64,000 bases of DNA from Algoriphagus zhangzhouensis (GCF_900148515.1 NZ_FRXN01000006.1:248001-312000), one strand, 5' to 3'. Counted from the stretch's first letter, positions 1-8,864 are shown. Notes: a model not told the origin generated them from the letters alone. Program-made: numbers and translations.

Positions 1-779
1 CCAGTAATTAGTTCTCGACTGATACTTGCCGGTACTTCCTTTCCTCCTGTCAAAGCAGGTACAGCCAAGTGACCCACCATAATCATTTCTACTCCATGAT
101 CGATCCCGAATTGAAAAGGGACTAATTCCTCAGCTTCTAATTGAGCTTTCGTCTTATTTAAAATCGGTAGGCCCAAATGAGAATCAACGGCTGTGTCACC
201 ATGACCGGGAAAGTGTTTCAGACAGGCTCCAATTCCTGCTTTTTTCATTCCCTGATATGCGGCCAAGGAAAGCTTTGCAACGTTTTCTGCATTATCTCCA
301 AAAGAGCGATAGCCAATCACAGGATTGTCTGGATTTGTATTGACATCAGAGCATGGAGAAAGATTCAAATGGATACCTGAGTTTTTCATATCCAAACCCA
401 TGCGATAGCCAACTTCTTCGACCCATTTTTCAGCATCTTTTTTCAATGCTCCCAAAGAAATAGCGAAAGGGTATTGCGGAGTTTTTTCTATTCGCATTGC
501 CAATCCATATTCTCCATCGATACTAATCAAAAGTGGAGTTTTGGATATCTTTTGATAGCGATTGATCAATCCGATCAGCTTTTCATATGTCCCTTCCGTA
601 TCCAATGATTCAGCTCTTTTTTCAAAATTAGCTGCAGCAGAATGGCGACTATGAAAAAAGGTTAACCCACCGATTTCTTCTTCCAAAATCAGTTTTTCGA
701 TTTCCTGATAATTTTCCTCTGTATCATGGATAAATGCTGCAGGTGAGAAGCATTGGGCGATTTTTTGGGTATTGTTCAT
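1..779 (-). CDS. NagZ-like GH3 beta-N-acetylglucosaminidase (3' end missing)
   Basis: About 259 residues are visible before the gene runs off the left edge. I translated it by hand from the first ATG, at 779, after an in-frame stop. The signature KHFPGHGD is at about residues 188-195, followed by DSH at 199-201. This is the NagZ-type GH3 pattern in which an Asp-His pair in a loop provides the acid/base. There is no signal peptide, so the enzyme should be cytosolic, as NagZ is. Known family role: removal of GlcNAc from GlcNAc-anhydroMurNAc(-peptide). It is the last visible gene of the minus-strand cell-wall cluster, 128 bp after the AmpG-like permease that would import its substrate. Substrate is inferred from family and context. 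Confidence 0.88.
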   Translation of the reverse strand, partial: MNNTQKIAQCFSPAAFIHDTEENYQEIEKLILEEEIGGLTFFHSRHSAAANFEKRAESLDTEGTYEKLIGLINRYQKISKTPLLISIDGEYGLAMRIEKTPQYPFAISLGALKKDAEKWVEEVGYRMGLDMKNSGIHLNLSPCSDVNTNPDNPVIGYRSFGDNAENVAKLSLAAYQGMKKAGIGACLKHFPGHGDTAVDSHLGLPILNKTKAQLEAEELVPFQFGIDHGVEMIMVGHLAVPALTGGKEVPASISRELIT

Positions 780-907
780 CTGGGTAGAAGATTCTAATTG
801 GTGCTTTTGGATGGTTACAATTTCGGTGTCTATCGGGTGATTTCCCCATTTTTGTTATTCAATATTCAGAAATTCTGTTTTTGAATTTTGAATTATGGAC
901 TCTGAAT

Positions 908-2173
908 TCAGCTTTCTGATTTTTTACCAAATTCCTTTGGATACTTGGCCAAATAGGCCATTAAGAAACTTGGGATAGTGGCGATCACAACCCAAACGAA
1001 GAATCCTGGATATCCTAGCCATTCTTGGATATAGCCAGAAACCATTCCTGGAAACATCATTCCCATAGCCATAAATCCAGTGGCCAAGGCATAATGGGCA
1101 GTTTTGAAAAGGCCTTCTGCCAAATAAATCAGAAAGACCATATAAGCAGCAAAACCGAATCCATAACCTAACTGCTCAATGATTACCACAATGGCAGGAT
1201 TGATGAAGCTTTCAGGTTGATTCCAAGAAAGGAAAACGTAGCCTAAATTCGGTGCATTAATAGCAATTGCCATTGGCATCATCCATTTTCCCAAACCGTC
1301 TCTCGAAATCACAACTCCACCCAAAATCCCTCCTATCAAAAGGGAAATAACTCCTAGAGTTCCGTACAGATAACCAACATCAGTGACGCTCAATCCTAAG
1401 CCTCCTTCTGCTCTTTCATCCAGAAAGAATGGCGAGGCCATTTTCACCAACTGAGATTCTCCCAGTCGATATAAAAGCACAAATGCGAGTGATAGACCAA
1501 TATTCTTTTTGTTGAAGAAAGTAGCGAATACTTTTCCAAAACTGGGCTGCTCTTCTTTCGTGATTCTTTCCTCTTTGATGTTTGGAGTGGTGATCCAGTT
1601 GATTAGAGTTAAAACTAACATCAAGCCTGCAACAATAATCATAGTCCAAGACCAAGCCTTTGTTGGATCTCCCAGACTGGTTTCGAGATTGCCGGCAACA
1701 ATGACGATGAGCCCTTGGCCAGTGATCATCCCAACTCTGTAAAAAGTACTTCTTAAGCCTACAAAGAAACTTTGTTGATCCGGTTTCAAGGCCAACAAAT
1801 ACATGCCGTCTGAAGCAATGTCATTGGTGGCAGAAGCAAATGCCCCCATCCAAAAGAAGGCTAAGGTAACCGTAAAAAACTGATTTAACCCCGTTGTCAA
1901 ACCAACCCCCAAGAATACCGCAGCAAGAATTAATTGCATGCTGAGGTACCATTGTTTTTTATTTCCAAAAAGCTCCAAGATCGGACTCCATATTGGCTTG
2001 ATCACCCAAGGGAGGTACAAGAAAGAGGTGTAAAGTCCTATGTCGGAATTTGATATCCCCAGGCTTTTGTACATAATCACCGAAACAGTGATGATGATGA
2101 CGTATGGGATTGATTCTGTCAGATATAATGGAGGGACCCAAAGCCATGGGTTTTTGGATGTGTTTTGACTCAT
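908..2173 (-). CDS. ampG: AmpG-like muropeptide permease (MFS)
   Basis: This 421-residue protein is hydrophobic throughout, with about 12 predicted membrane segments. The N-terminal part (PPLYLTESIPY, then a GLYTSFLYLPW-type segment) and the SDGMYLLAL segment near residue 120 resemble the AmpG/PAT branch of the major facilitator superfamily. Known role: proton-driven import of GlcNAc-anhydroMurNAc muropeptides across the inner membrane. Its ATG overlaps the stop of the upstream GNAT gene (ATGA, 2170-2173), so the two are translationally coupled. Neighbouring amidase, GHL10 and NagZ-like genes support a recycling role. It could instead be a general sugar MFS transporter, but the context argues for muropeptides. 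Confidence 0.8.
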   Translation of the reverse strand: MSQNTSKNPWLWVPPLYLTESIPYVIIITVSVIMYKSLGISNSDIGLYTSFLYLPWVIKPIWSPILELFGNKKQWYLSMQLILAAVFLGVGLTTGLNQFFTVTLAFFWMGAFASATNDIASDGMYLLALKPDQQSFFVGLRSTFYRVGMITGQGLIVIVAGNLETSLGDPTKAWSWTMIIVAGLMLVLTLINWITTPNIKEERITKEEQPSFGKVFATFFNKKNIGLSLAFVLLYRLGESQLVKMASPFFLDERAEGGLGLSVTDVGYLYGTLGVISLLIGGILGGVVISRDGLGKWMMPMAIAINAPNLGYVFLSWNQPESFINPAIVVIIEQLGYGFGFAAYMVFLIYLAEGLFKTAHYALATGFMAMGMMFPGMVSGYIQEWLGYPGFFVWVVIATIPSFLMAYLAKYPKEFGKKSES

Positions 2174-2649
2174 GGTTTTCTCAATAAATTCTGATAAATA
2201 CTCGTTTCAGACCCTTCGATTTCTTTGGCTCCGACCACTTTTTCATAAAATTCAGCGGGGCCGACACCACCGATGATTGCATAAGCATAGCCTAATTCTC
2301 TCAAGGATTCCAAAGATTTGATCAATAGTACTTTGCCGATTCCTTTTCCTCTTTCGCCTTCTAAAGTGCCTGTTGGACCAAAAAAGTTTCTGGAAGTGGA
2401 TTCGTAGCAAGCAAAGCCCAATAATTCATTTCCTCTTTGGGCGATCCAGCAGGATACAGGAAGTCTGGAAAAAGCGATTTCTACTTCTGACTGCCAATAA
2501 TCTCCAAACTCCTTTTTTACCCATTCACTGACAAGGTGCTTTTCAGGAGCAATAGCTCGCCTAAAGGTGATTTTTTCTTTGACTCCCAGTTTTTTCTCCA
2601 AATCCCGGGTGTCAGGAAGACCGATCAAGCGAACCAACATGTCTTTCAT
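2170..2649 (-). CDS. GNAT family N-acetyltransferase
   Basis: A 159-residue protein of usual GNAT length. The acetyl-CoA pyrophosphate loop is seen as RGKGIG at about residues 100-105, followed by an amphipathic helix and a late FYEKVVGAKE segment common in GNATs. It overlaps by 4 nt both the upstream GHL10 gene and the downstream permease gene, so it belongs firmly to the cell-wall operon. The acetyl acceptor cannot be read from the sequence. Given the neighbours it may act on an amino sugar or a muropeptide-derived amine, which is an inference only. Confidence 0.8.
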   Translation of the reverse strand: MKDMLVRLIGLPDTRDLEKKLGVKEKITFRRAIAPEKHLVSEWVKKEFGDYWQSEVEIAFSRLPVSCWIAQRGNELLGFACYESTSRNFFGPTGTLEGERGKGIGKVLLIKSLESLRELGYAYAIIGGVGPAEFYEKVVGAKEIEGSETSIYQNLLRKP

Positions 2650-4292
2650 GGCTGTGATTTTTTTGGTGTTTGAAATACTTGTGTTTGAACAATTCTACCG
2701 AAATGATCTATCCATCTTATTGCAAGATAATTGGTGTTGAGGCTACTAACTTCAAGTCCTCGAGCCCTTGTTCCTCCCACCCAAACGGTATGGATTTCAG
2801 CTGTGGAAAGATTATTTAATTGATCAGCTCCTTGAACCATGGCATATCTGATAGCTGGATCCAATGGCTTCTCCATTTGGATTTTTGTCCAATCGGAATT
2901 GGTTTCTACAGATAAAACCACAGGATTCTCTATTATGGAAGTGCTTTTGGGTTGAAAAAATGGAGGAAGAGTCGGCGTGTCATAAACTTGATCATTCACG
3001 ATTTTTGCAACATCCTGATTTTTCAGAAATAGAGATTTGGCAGAGAAAAATGCATTACCCTCAATATTGGGGAGGGTTCGGGTATAGTTGATCTGTTGGG
3101 TGATTTCATTTGGATTCTCCCAAGCTTTGTCAGAGTCAGCCCGGACCTTATAAGGGCCATTCCCGATATAGACATTTGTGTTGTAGCTATTGTTTGACCA
3201 CCAATCAGCAAGCTTTCTATAAGAAGCCAAGGGGTGATCCATGCTCCAATATAGCTGCGGAAGCATATAATCCACCCAGCCATTTTTCATCCAAAGAAGA
3301 ACATCAGCATAGAGGTCATCATAATTGGTTTGTCCTGCTTGGGTTGGAGAACCTTTGGGATCTTTGTCTTGATTTCTCCAGACACCGAATGGGGAAATCC
3401 CAAACTGAACCCAAGGTTTGGTTGCCTTGATCGTATTGTTAAGGGCAAAGATCAAATCATTGACATTCTGTCTTCTCCAATCGTCGATTGATTGCCCTGA
3501 TTTTTTGTATTTGTTGTAAGAAGCTTTGTCTGGGAAATTCAGCCTAGGCTCCTTGTAGGGGTAGAAATAATCATCAAAATGAATAGCGTCAATGTCATAG
3601 TTGGCTACAACTTCTTTGATGATAGCCAAAAGATGGTTCTTCACCTCCGGCAATCCCGGGTCGTAGTACCATTTGCTACCATACTTTAGCATCCAATCTC
3701 GATGTTGGTTGTAGTCATGATTTGGACTTAATTCCTCGGTTTTTAGATCCATTGTGGCACGGTAAGGATTGAGCCAAGCATGGAATTCCAAGCCACGGTC
3801 ATGGGCTTCTTTGATCATCCAAGTCAGAGGATTTTCAGGAGATTGAGGACCTTGCCCTTGTTTTCCTGTCAAGTATTTAGACCAAGGGGAATAATTGCTA
3901 GGGTAAAATGCATCTCCTGCCGCCCGAACCTGCACAATTACAGCATTGAAATTGAGTCCTTTGTAATAGTCCAGCAGCTTGATAAAATCAGCTTTTTTCT
4001 TCTCCCAAGAATCAGTGCCAGAGATCGGCCAATCAATATTGGCTACTGTAGCAATCCAAACTCCTCGAAATTCCCTTGGCATTTCAGGCATAGAGTAGGA
4101 AAGAGGCTGTAAAGTAACCGGAGTAGAAGGTAAACCTTTGGAAGGGAAATCAGTGCTAGGAGTTTCTCCATTCGGCAACTCAATGTTTTTTGAATTATTG
4201 GAGCCCTGGCTTACTTTTTCTGAAGATTTACAGGCGTAAAAAATACTGCTGAGAAGCAGTATGTAAGTTAGAAATCGAAAATTCCGATTCAT
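2646..4292 (-). CDS. GHL10-family glycosidase, lipoprotein (DigH-like)
   Basis: A 548-residue exported lipoprotein: a hydrophobic N-terminus ends at a lipobox with Cys21 (FYAC), followed by a Ser/Asn-rich linker to about residue 70. The catalytic part begins at REFRGVWIATVANIDWP and includes the DAIHFDDYFYPY segment, both typical of the family-10-like glycosylhydrolases (GHL10, formerly DUF187). The E. coli member DigH (YddW) cleaves denuded peptidoglycan glycan strands, and this gene lies between an amidase that would denude the strands and a permease that would import the products. The gap to the upstream amidase gene is 3 nt and it overlaps the GNAT gene by 4 nt. A C-terminal extension after about residue 440 is beta-rich. 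Confidence 0.85.
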   Translation of the reverse strand: MNRNFRFLTYILLLSSIFYACKSSEKVSQGSNNSKNIELPNGETPSTDFPSKGLPSTPVTLQPLSYSMPEMPREFRGVWIATVANIDWPISGTDSWEKKKADFIKLLDYYKGLNFNAVIVQVRAAGDAFYPSNYSPWSKYLTGKQGQGPQSPENPLTWMIKEAHDRGLEFHAWLNPYRATMDLKTEELSPNHDYNQHRDWMLKYGSKWYYDPGLPEVKNHLLAIIKEVVANYDIDAIHFDDYFYPYKEPRLNFPDKASYNKYKKSGQSIDDWRRQNVNDLIFALNNTIKATKPWVQFGISPFGVWRNQDKDPKGSPTQAGQTNYDDLYADVLLWMKNGWVDYMLPQLYWSMDHPLASYRKLADWWSNNSYNTNVYIGNGPYKVRADSDKAWENPNEITQQINYTRTLPNIEGNAFFSAKSLFLKNQDVAKIVNDQVYDTPTLPPFFQPKSTSIIENPVVLSVETNSDWTKIQMEKPLDPAIRYAMVQGADQLNNLSTAEIHTVWVGGTRARGLEVSSLNTNYLAIRWIDHFGRIVQTQVFQTPKKSQP

Positions 4293-4295
4293 AGA

Positions 4296-4973
4296 TTAAT
4301 TATTGGGTACTGGTTTTAGGTTTAAGTCTTCTAGGTTGGATCGAAGCTTATTCATGAATTCGTCTCCTGGGTCTGATTTGACAGTTCTGTAATCAGGATC
4401 AGCTTCTTTCCAAAGATCGGTTTCTTGAAACTTCTGATATTCATGATGACCTATGACATAGTCTATGGCATATTTTCTTTTCAGATATCGGATCAATTCC
4501 TCATTTGCTTTCAATTGTTCTTTTGTCAGTGGCGAATCATCACTTCCAACGTTTTCGATTCCAATTGCACAATAATTCAAGCCAATTGTATGTCTTGCAA
4601 AGGTGGTGTCAGGAAGTAATCTGAAAATGGTGCCATCACGATCAATCAAAAATTGGCTGCTGACATTTAGGTTGCTCGCTCCGGTCAAATCTGCTCGTCC
4701 TCCCAAAGTAGGAGAATCAAAAACGTCAAAAGTCACTTCGATATTGTCGATAGCTGTCCAGTGAACTACTACTATTTTGGGATCTATGGTTGCAGTTTCT
4801 TTATCAAGCCCATGTCTTTCCTTGAGATATTTCAGAGAAAGCTGCTCTCTTTCGTCATTCCAAGTGATCGGTTTTTCAAGAATTCGGAATGTAGCCTTTT
4901 GACTGCAAGCTTGAAAAGCAATCAATAAAGTGAGAGAAAATAAGAGATAGGTAGCTCTAAAAGTGTTTTTCAT
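4296..4973 (-). CDS. N-acetylmuramoyl-L-alanine amidase, lipoprotein (Amidase_2)
   Basis: A 225-residue protein with a lipoprotein signal (FQAC, Cys23), so it is expected in the outer membrane facing the periplasm. Amidase_2 (AmpD/AmiD) hallmarks are present: zinc ligands His71 (VVVHWT), His176 or His177 (IGHHEY) and Asp201 (KSDPGDEF), and the catalytic Glu140 in AIGIE. Role: cleaving the bond between MurNAc and L-Ala of the stem peptide. It is the first gene of the minus-strand operon and starts 157 bp from the divergent DeoR-family gene. Its product order (amidase, then glycosidase, then uptake) matches stepwise cell-wall dismantling. Confidence 0.9.
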   Translation of the reverse strand: MKNTFRATYLLFSLTLLIAFQACSQKATFRILEKPITWNDEREQLSLKYLKERHGLDKETATIDPKIVVVHWTAIDNIEVTFDVFDSPTLGGRADLTGASNLNVSSQFLIDRDGTIFRLLPDTTFARHTIGLNYCAIGIENVGSDDSPLTKEQLKANEELIRYLKRKYAIDYVIGHHEYQKFQETDLWKEADPDYRTVKSDPGDEFMNKLRSNLEDLNLKPVPNN

Positions 4974-5035
4974 TGTTATTAAGGCTTTCGGCTTTAGTCA
5001 GCTAAACTACCCAGAAAATCTCTGGAATGTGAAGG

Positions 5036-5080
5036 TTTTCAAGCAATATTTTGCAAGAATTATTTTAAGGGTCTTGAAAA
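5036..5080. promoter_or_regulatory. Inverted repeat, candidate DeoR-family operator
   Basis: TTTTCAAG at 5036-5043 and its exact reverse complement CTTGAAAA at 5073-5080 are 29 nt apart, in the 157-bp divergent region between the amidase gene and the DeoR-family gene. A second pair, CCAGA (5011-5015) and TCTGG (5021-5025), lies just to the left. Position and symmetry suggest an autoregulatory operator serving both genes. Chance occurrence of an 8-bp pair in AT-rich DNA is possible. Confidence 0.3.
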
Positions 5081-5111
5081 TTGCATGATTTTGCTGTTTT
5101 TGTTAGTTTCC
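5081..5111 (+). promoter_or_regulatory. Candidate promoter of the DeoR-family gene
   Basis: TTG at 5081-5083 is followed after 20 nt by TAGTTTCC at 5104-5111, a near match to the Bacteroidota -33/-7 pair TTG / TAnnTTTG (the last G is missing). It ends 19 nt before the ATG at 5131. Weak evidence on its own. Confidence 0.28.
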
Positions 5112-5130
5112 CAAACCCAAACAATTCACC

Positions 5131-5880
5131 ATGCTTAAGGAAGAAAGACAGAAATACATTTTGGATCAAGTTCATTTACATCATCGGGTTCTTTTGACTG
5201 ACTTATCTGAATCTTTGAATGTTTCCATTGATACAGTTCGAAGAGACGTAAAAGAATTGGCAAAGGAGAAGAAGCTAAAGAAAGTCCATGGTGGTGCTAC
5301 TTCCTTTGGCTTTATGAATTTCAGCAAGGATGATGGGAACGTTTATCTTCTTTCCAAGAAAATCCGAATTGCAGAAAAGACAGTATCCTTGCTTTCGGAG
5401 GGGCAGGTGATATTGATGAGTGGAGGGACGACAAATATGGAAGTAGCCAAGATGATTCCAAGGAGACTTCCTTTGACAGTTTTTACGCCAAGTCTTCACG
5501 TGGCCATGCAACTTCTGGAGTTGCCAGAAGTCGAGGTGATCTTTTTGGGAGGGAAGTTATTGCATGAAGCAAAATTTGCAATCGGAGGCACGGTAGTCAA
5601 TGCCTTGAATCAATTGCGGGTTGATTTATGTATTCTGGGAACTGGCTATTTGGACGCTGATCATGGCTTGACTGAGTTTGATTGGGAGGTGATCCAAGTA
5701 AAGCAAGCCATGATGCGAGCTGCCAAAAAAACGATCATTCTTTCAGTTTCTGATAAACTCCACACAGTACAAAAGTATAAAACCTGCGATTTGACGGAGG
5801 TTCATACTTTGGTCACCGAGCTTCATCCTACTGACCCTGTTTTAGATCGTTTCAGAGAATTTGATTTGAGACTTGTTTAG
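5131..5880 (+). CDS. DeoR/GlpR-family transcriptional regulator
   Basis: A 249-residue protein with the standard two-domain layout. Residues 1-57 form the DeoR-type winged helix-turn-helix (LLTDLSESLNVSIDTVRRDV, then the HGGA turn). The rest is the DeoRC sensor domain that binds phosphorylated sugars, with the MSGGTTNMEVAK and FLGGKLLHEAKFAIGG loops. It is divergent from the cell-wall recycling operon, so control of that operon by an amino-sugar phosphate is a reasonable inference. Its stop interlocks with the stop of the convergent 5'-nucleotidase-like gene (5877-5880). Confidence 0.88.
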   Translation: MLKEERQKYILDQVHLHHRVLLTDLSESLNVSIDTVRRDVKELAKEKKLKKVHGGATSFGFMNFSKDDGNVYLLSKKIRIAEKTVSLLSEGQVILMSGGTTNMEVAKMIPRRLPLTVFTPSLHVAMQLLELPEVEVIFLGGKLLHEAKFAIGGTVVNALNQLRVDLCILGTGYLDADHGLTEFDWEVIQVKQAMMRAAKKTIILSVSDKLHTVQKYKTCDLTEVHTLVTELHPTDPVLDRFREFDLRLV

Positions 5881-7547
5881 GTAAATTGATAATCAACACC
5901 ACTCACCTGAGTTAGCAAGGTAGCAGGAGCATCCAGCGCAACTGCTGATTTTGGTGGAATCGGATGGACTGGAGAATTAGCCGCCAAATAGTTGATCATG
6001 GATTCATGCATTGTAAAAGGTGTGTTTTGGGTGTTTTTTACTCCTTTTATTCTACAAAGAATATCATCTGCATCACCTTCTCTTTCACAGGCACTTATGG
6101 TATAGGTCTTCTCAAAATCAAGGGGCTGACCTTTTACCAAAACTTTTTGAACGCGATCACCTTCCTCACCGAAGGCCAAGAATTCAACTTCCATGCCTCT
6201 GAATTTGATTACCCATCCTCCAAAGCGCTTACTGGCATCTTCTGCAAATACATTGTTAAGCTCCTTCTCAAGCCAAGTTTTGATCTGAGATCCGGTGACT
6301 TGACCTGTTCTGATATAGGCATCAAATGGAAGCATGTCATAGATGTATCCATGAGTGATTGGGATGTTTCCTGTATGATCTGGGCTTGTATTTGGCGGGC
6401 AAAATCGAAAGCCATTGGATAAGACAATGTCGATTTCTGGCACTTGCCATGATATCGCATCCAACACCATGGTGTCGATAGGATTTTCGATTACAAAATA
6501 TCTGTAAAGAGGTAAAGCGCTGTAACCCACCACATCAAAGATTTCCTTTTGGAAGGGTTTTTCATTCTTTTTAATCAGCTTGGCAACGTCTTTATCGGCA
6601 GGGAATTTTTCTGCTGAAACTTCGAGCAAAGAATAATTGTCCTCAACAACTTTTCCATTTTCGATTTTCAATTGAAGCTTCCCGACAAATGAACCAAAAG
6701 CGCCTGGCTCCACAATCTTGGCGTATTTCCCTTGAATTGGCTTTCTAACTCGCTCATGTGTATCACCTCCTAAAATGTAATCTACTCCTTCACATTCCGG
6801 AATATTTCCTAAATGGATTTGTTGGGAAAGTCCCAGATGAGCAATGATGGCTACAAAAGCGCATTTTTCTTGATTTCTAAGTACATCTACATAATGTGCT
6901 AGATTCTCCTCAGGCTTAGAATAGAGGATTCCTTTACTCAACATGGGTGGTTGGCGTTTTGGAACCAGATGGTCAGTATATCCTAGGAATCCAAATTTGA
7001 CTCCATTGACAGTCCAGATGTAATAGGGAGGAAAAATCAATTCGCCTTTTTTGCCATTTCCTTTGTCATGGTACATGTTGGCGCAGATTTTCGGAGCATG
7101 TAGCGAGCCCAACAAATGCTGCATTGCTTGCTTATAATAGATAACCTCCCAATTGCCGGGAAGGTATAAGTCGTATCCAATTTCATTGAGGATAGGAACC
7201 ATGGCCTCTCCGGTGGTTTTCACAGAGAGTTCTGATCCCTGAAACATGTCCCCCGTATCAATCAAAAAGCTATTTTCTTCTTTCTCACGTTCACTTTCCA
7301 TCAATGATTTAAGATGAGCATAGCCTCCGGTTTTTCTAAATACTGATTGACCATTTTCCCAAAAAAGTTCATCATGAGGGTGGATTTGGCAATGCACATC
7401 CGTAGTTTGATAGATGCTGATTGTGAACGATTCTTTTTTCTTTTTCCGGGTTTTTGCTTCCGAACTGAATGGGTTCAATGTCATCAATCCTGTTCCGGTG
7501 CCAATCGCTCCTAATTGGGATAGAAATTTTCTTCTGTTTGATTTCAT
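5877..7547 (-). CDS. Tat-exported 5'-nucleotidase-like metallophosphatase
   Basis: I place the start at ATG 7547, giving MKSNRRKFLSQLG, a twin-arginine-like signal; an upstream in-frame ATG at 7658 would add a non-conserved 37-residue extension over AT-rich DNA. The mature protein has the UshA-type layout: metallophosphoesterase motifs TTDVH, GDMFQGS, AHLGL and GGDTHE in the first 300 residues, then a 5'-nucleotidase C-terminal domain (VLSNGFRF). The usual GNH(D/E) motif reads GNWE, with Trp at about residue 133, which recalls the SoxB thiosulfohydrolase branch. Role: periplasmic hydrolysis of a phosphate (or related) ester; substrate unknown. Confidence 0.85.
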   Translation of the reverse strand: MKSNRRKFLSQLGAIGTGTGLMTLNPFSSEAKTRKKKKESFTISIYQTTDVHCQIHPHDELFWENGQSVFRKTGGYAHLKSLMESEREKEENSFLIDTGDMFQGSELSVKTTGEAMVPILNEIGYDLYLPGNWEVIYYKQAMQHLLGSLHAPKICANMYHDKGNGKKGELIFPPYYIWTVNGVKFGFLGYTDHLVPKRQPPMLSKGILYSKPEENLAHYVDVLRNQEKCAFVAIIAHLGLSQQIHLGNIPECEGVDYILGGDTHERVRKPIQGKYAKIVEPGAFGSFVGKLQLKIENGKVVEDNYSLLEVSAEKFPADKDVAKLIKKNEKPFQKEIFDVVGYSALPLYRYFVIENPIDTMVLDAISWQVPEIDIVLSNGFRFCPPNTSPDHTGNIPITHGYIYDMLPFDAYIRTGQVTGSQIKTWLEKELNNVFAEDASKRFGGWVIKFRGMEVEFLAFGEEGDRVQKVLVKGQPLDFEKTYTISACEREGDADDILCRIKGVKNTQNTPFTMHESMINYLAANSPVHPIPPKSAVALDAPATLLTQVSGVDYQFT

Positions 7548-7641
7548 GGGTGATTTTGGGTTTGTAAGAATAGGTGCTGATTTACCTAATTCCTTAAAAA
7601 TAAAATAAAAATCAAAAAAATATCCGTGACTTTTGTTACAA

Positions 7642-7676
7642 AAAAGCCTCGACATCACTCAGATGCCGAGGCTTTT
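7642..7676 (-). terminator. Intrinsic terminator of the cytochrome gene
   Basis: A 10-bp stem, AAAAGCCTCG (7642-7651) with CGAGGCTTTT (7667-7676), is extended inside by a second short helix. It begins 17 nt after the cytochrome stop, and the minus strand runs into a T-tract. The A-run on the other side would also allow termination in the opposite direction. Confidence 0.85.
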
Positions 7677-7693
7677 AGCTTCATATAATTGAA

Positions 7694-8683
7694 TTATTCT
7701 CCTGAGGCAGGAGTGAATTTTGTAACCTGATTGCTATGACTAGGCAAGGATTGAAGGTAAGCGAAAATAGCTTTCAAATCCTGCTCTTTCATACCTGCAT
7801 ACATGACCCATGGCATCAAAGTGTTGAATTCTCCCGGAGGAACTTTAGGGTTTACATAAGCAGAGTCTTCATATTGTTTGAATCGCTGAACGAACATGTC
7901 CTCAGTCCAGCTTCCGATTCCGGTTTCTTTGTCCGGAGAAATATTTGATGAAGTCACAAAAGATCCATCTGGGAAAGGAAAAGATCTACCACCGGCAAAT
8001 GCTACATCTGGCATTACCATTCCTTGGGCATCTACTTGAGTATGACATTCAATACAGCCTGCCACATTTGTCATATATTTTCCATAAGCCAATTGATCAC
8101 TTGGATTTGGTTTTTCTTCAGGACTTGCATCAGTTGGAATCGTTTTTATGATCACGCTTACTGGAAAGTCCGCTTCTGAGTCTGGAATGTCACTTTCAAT
8201 AGATGGGATAGACCTAACATAGGCGATAATGTCATACACATCTTCTGGGTCCATTTTCCCATAATATCGGTATGGCATCAATGGAAACATTGCCCTTCCA
8301 TCATTGGTTACTCCTGTGGTGATCAATCTGTAAAGCTCCCCATCTGTATAATCAGAGATGCCAAAAGGAGTGATGTTCTTAGCATAGAATACTCCGGGGA
8401 ATCCCATTCCATGGTCAAATCTATCTCCTCCCTTACCTAATGTGCCTGGAGCTGGTGGTCCAGAGAATTCAGAGAAATCTCTTTGCGAATGGCAATCCAT
8501 ACACACAGCGACATGGTTGGCCAAATAAGCGCCTCTTTCTACTCTGTCGGGAGTGTATTCAATTGTGAGTTCTTCTGCAGGTGATACTTTCGGAAAAGTG
8601 AAATTTAAAAATGCTATTCCCGCGATTATAAAAACGAGAACAATACCAAGAATCCATCCAAGGATCTTAAACAGTTTTTTCAT
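7694..8683 (-). CDS. Di-haem c-type cytochrome, membrane-anchored
   Basis: A 329-residue protein with an uncleaved-looking N-terminal membrane segment (residues 5-28) and two haem c sites: CMDCH at 61-65 and CIECH at 210-214. Candidate axial Met residues are in MFPLMPY (about 132-136) and in the LMPW segment near the C-terminus. Each half is a cytochrome c domain with the usual DIIAYVRSIPS / AIFAYLQSLPS end. It probably carries electrons in the periplasm. No oxidase or dehydrogenase gene adjoins it, so the partner is unknown. It is followed by its own terminator and is probably a single-gene unit. Confidence 0.85.
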   Translation of the reverse strand: MKKLFKILGWILGIVLVFIIAGIAFLNFTFPKVSPAEELTIEYTPDRVERGAYLANHVAVCMDCHSQRDFSEFSGPPAPGTLGKGGDRFDHGMGFPGVFYAKNITPFGISDYTDGELYRLITTGVTNDGRAMFPLMPYRYYGKMDPEDVYDIIAYVRSIPSIESDIPDSEADFPVSVIIKTIPTDASPEEKPNPSDQLAYGKYMTNVAGCIECHTQVDAQGMVMPDVAFAGGRSFPFPDGSFVTSSNISPDKETGIGSWTEDMFVQRFKQYEDSAYVNPKVPPGEFNTLMPWVMYAGMKEQDLKAIFAYLQSLPSHSNQVTKFTPASGE

Positions 8684-8864
8684 AAGGCGTAATGGTTTAT
8701 ATATCAGAAAAATACATACAAAACTGAATTATCAAAAAATAATCTACAAAAAAGTGTATGGGAAAATTAGAATAATTCTATTTTATCAAACTTAGTTTAA
8801 CTATAGTTTTTCGATTGTTTTCTCATGCTTCAAATTATTGCGTATTCAATTATTTTTTTGAAAA

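Noticed and set aside
840..907. Repeated GAATT words and near-palindrome CAGAAATTCTG between the ampG-like and GH3 genes
   Set aside because: Explained by AT-rich composition; no stem with a T-run and no conserved spacing.
5964..6422. 152-codon plus-strand frame inside the 5'-nucleotidase-like gene
   Set aside because: Antisense shadow of a well-supported gene with conserved motifs; no family resemblance.
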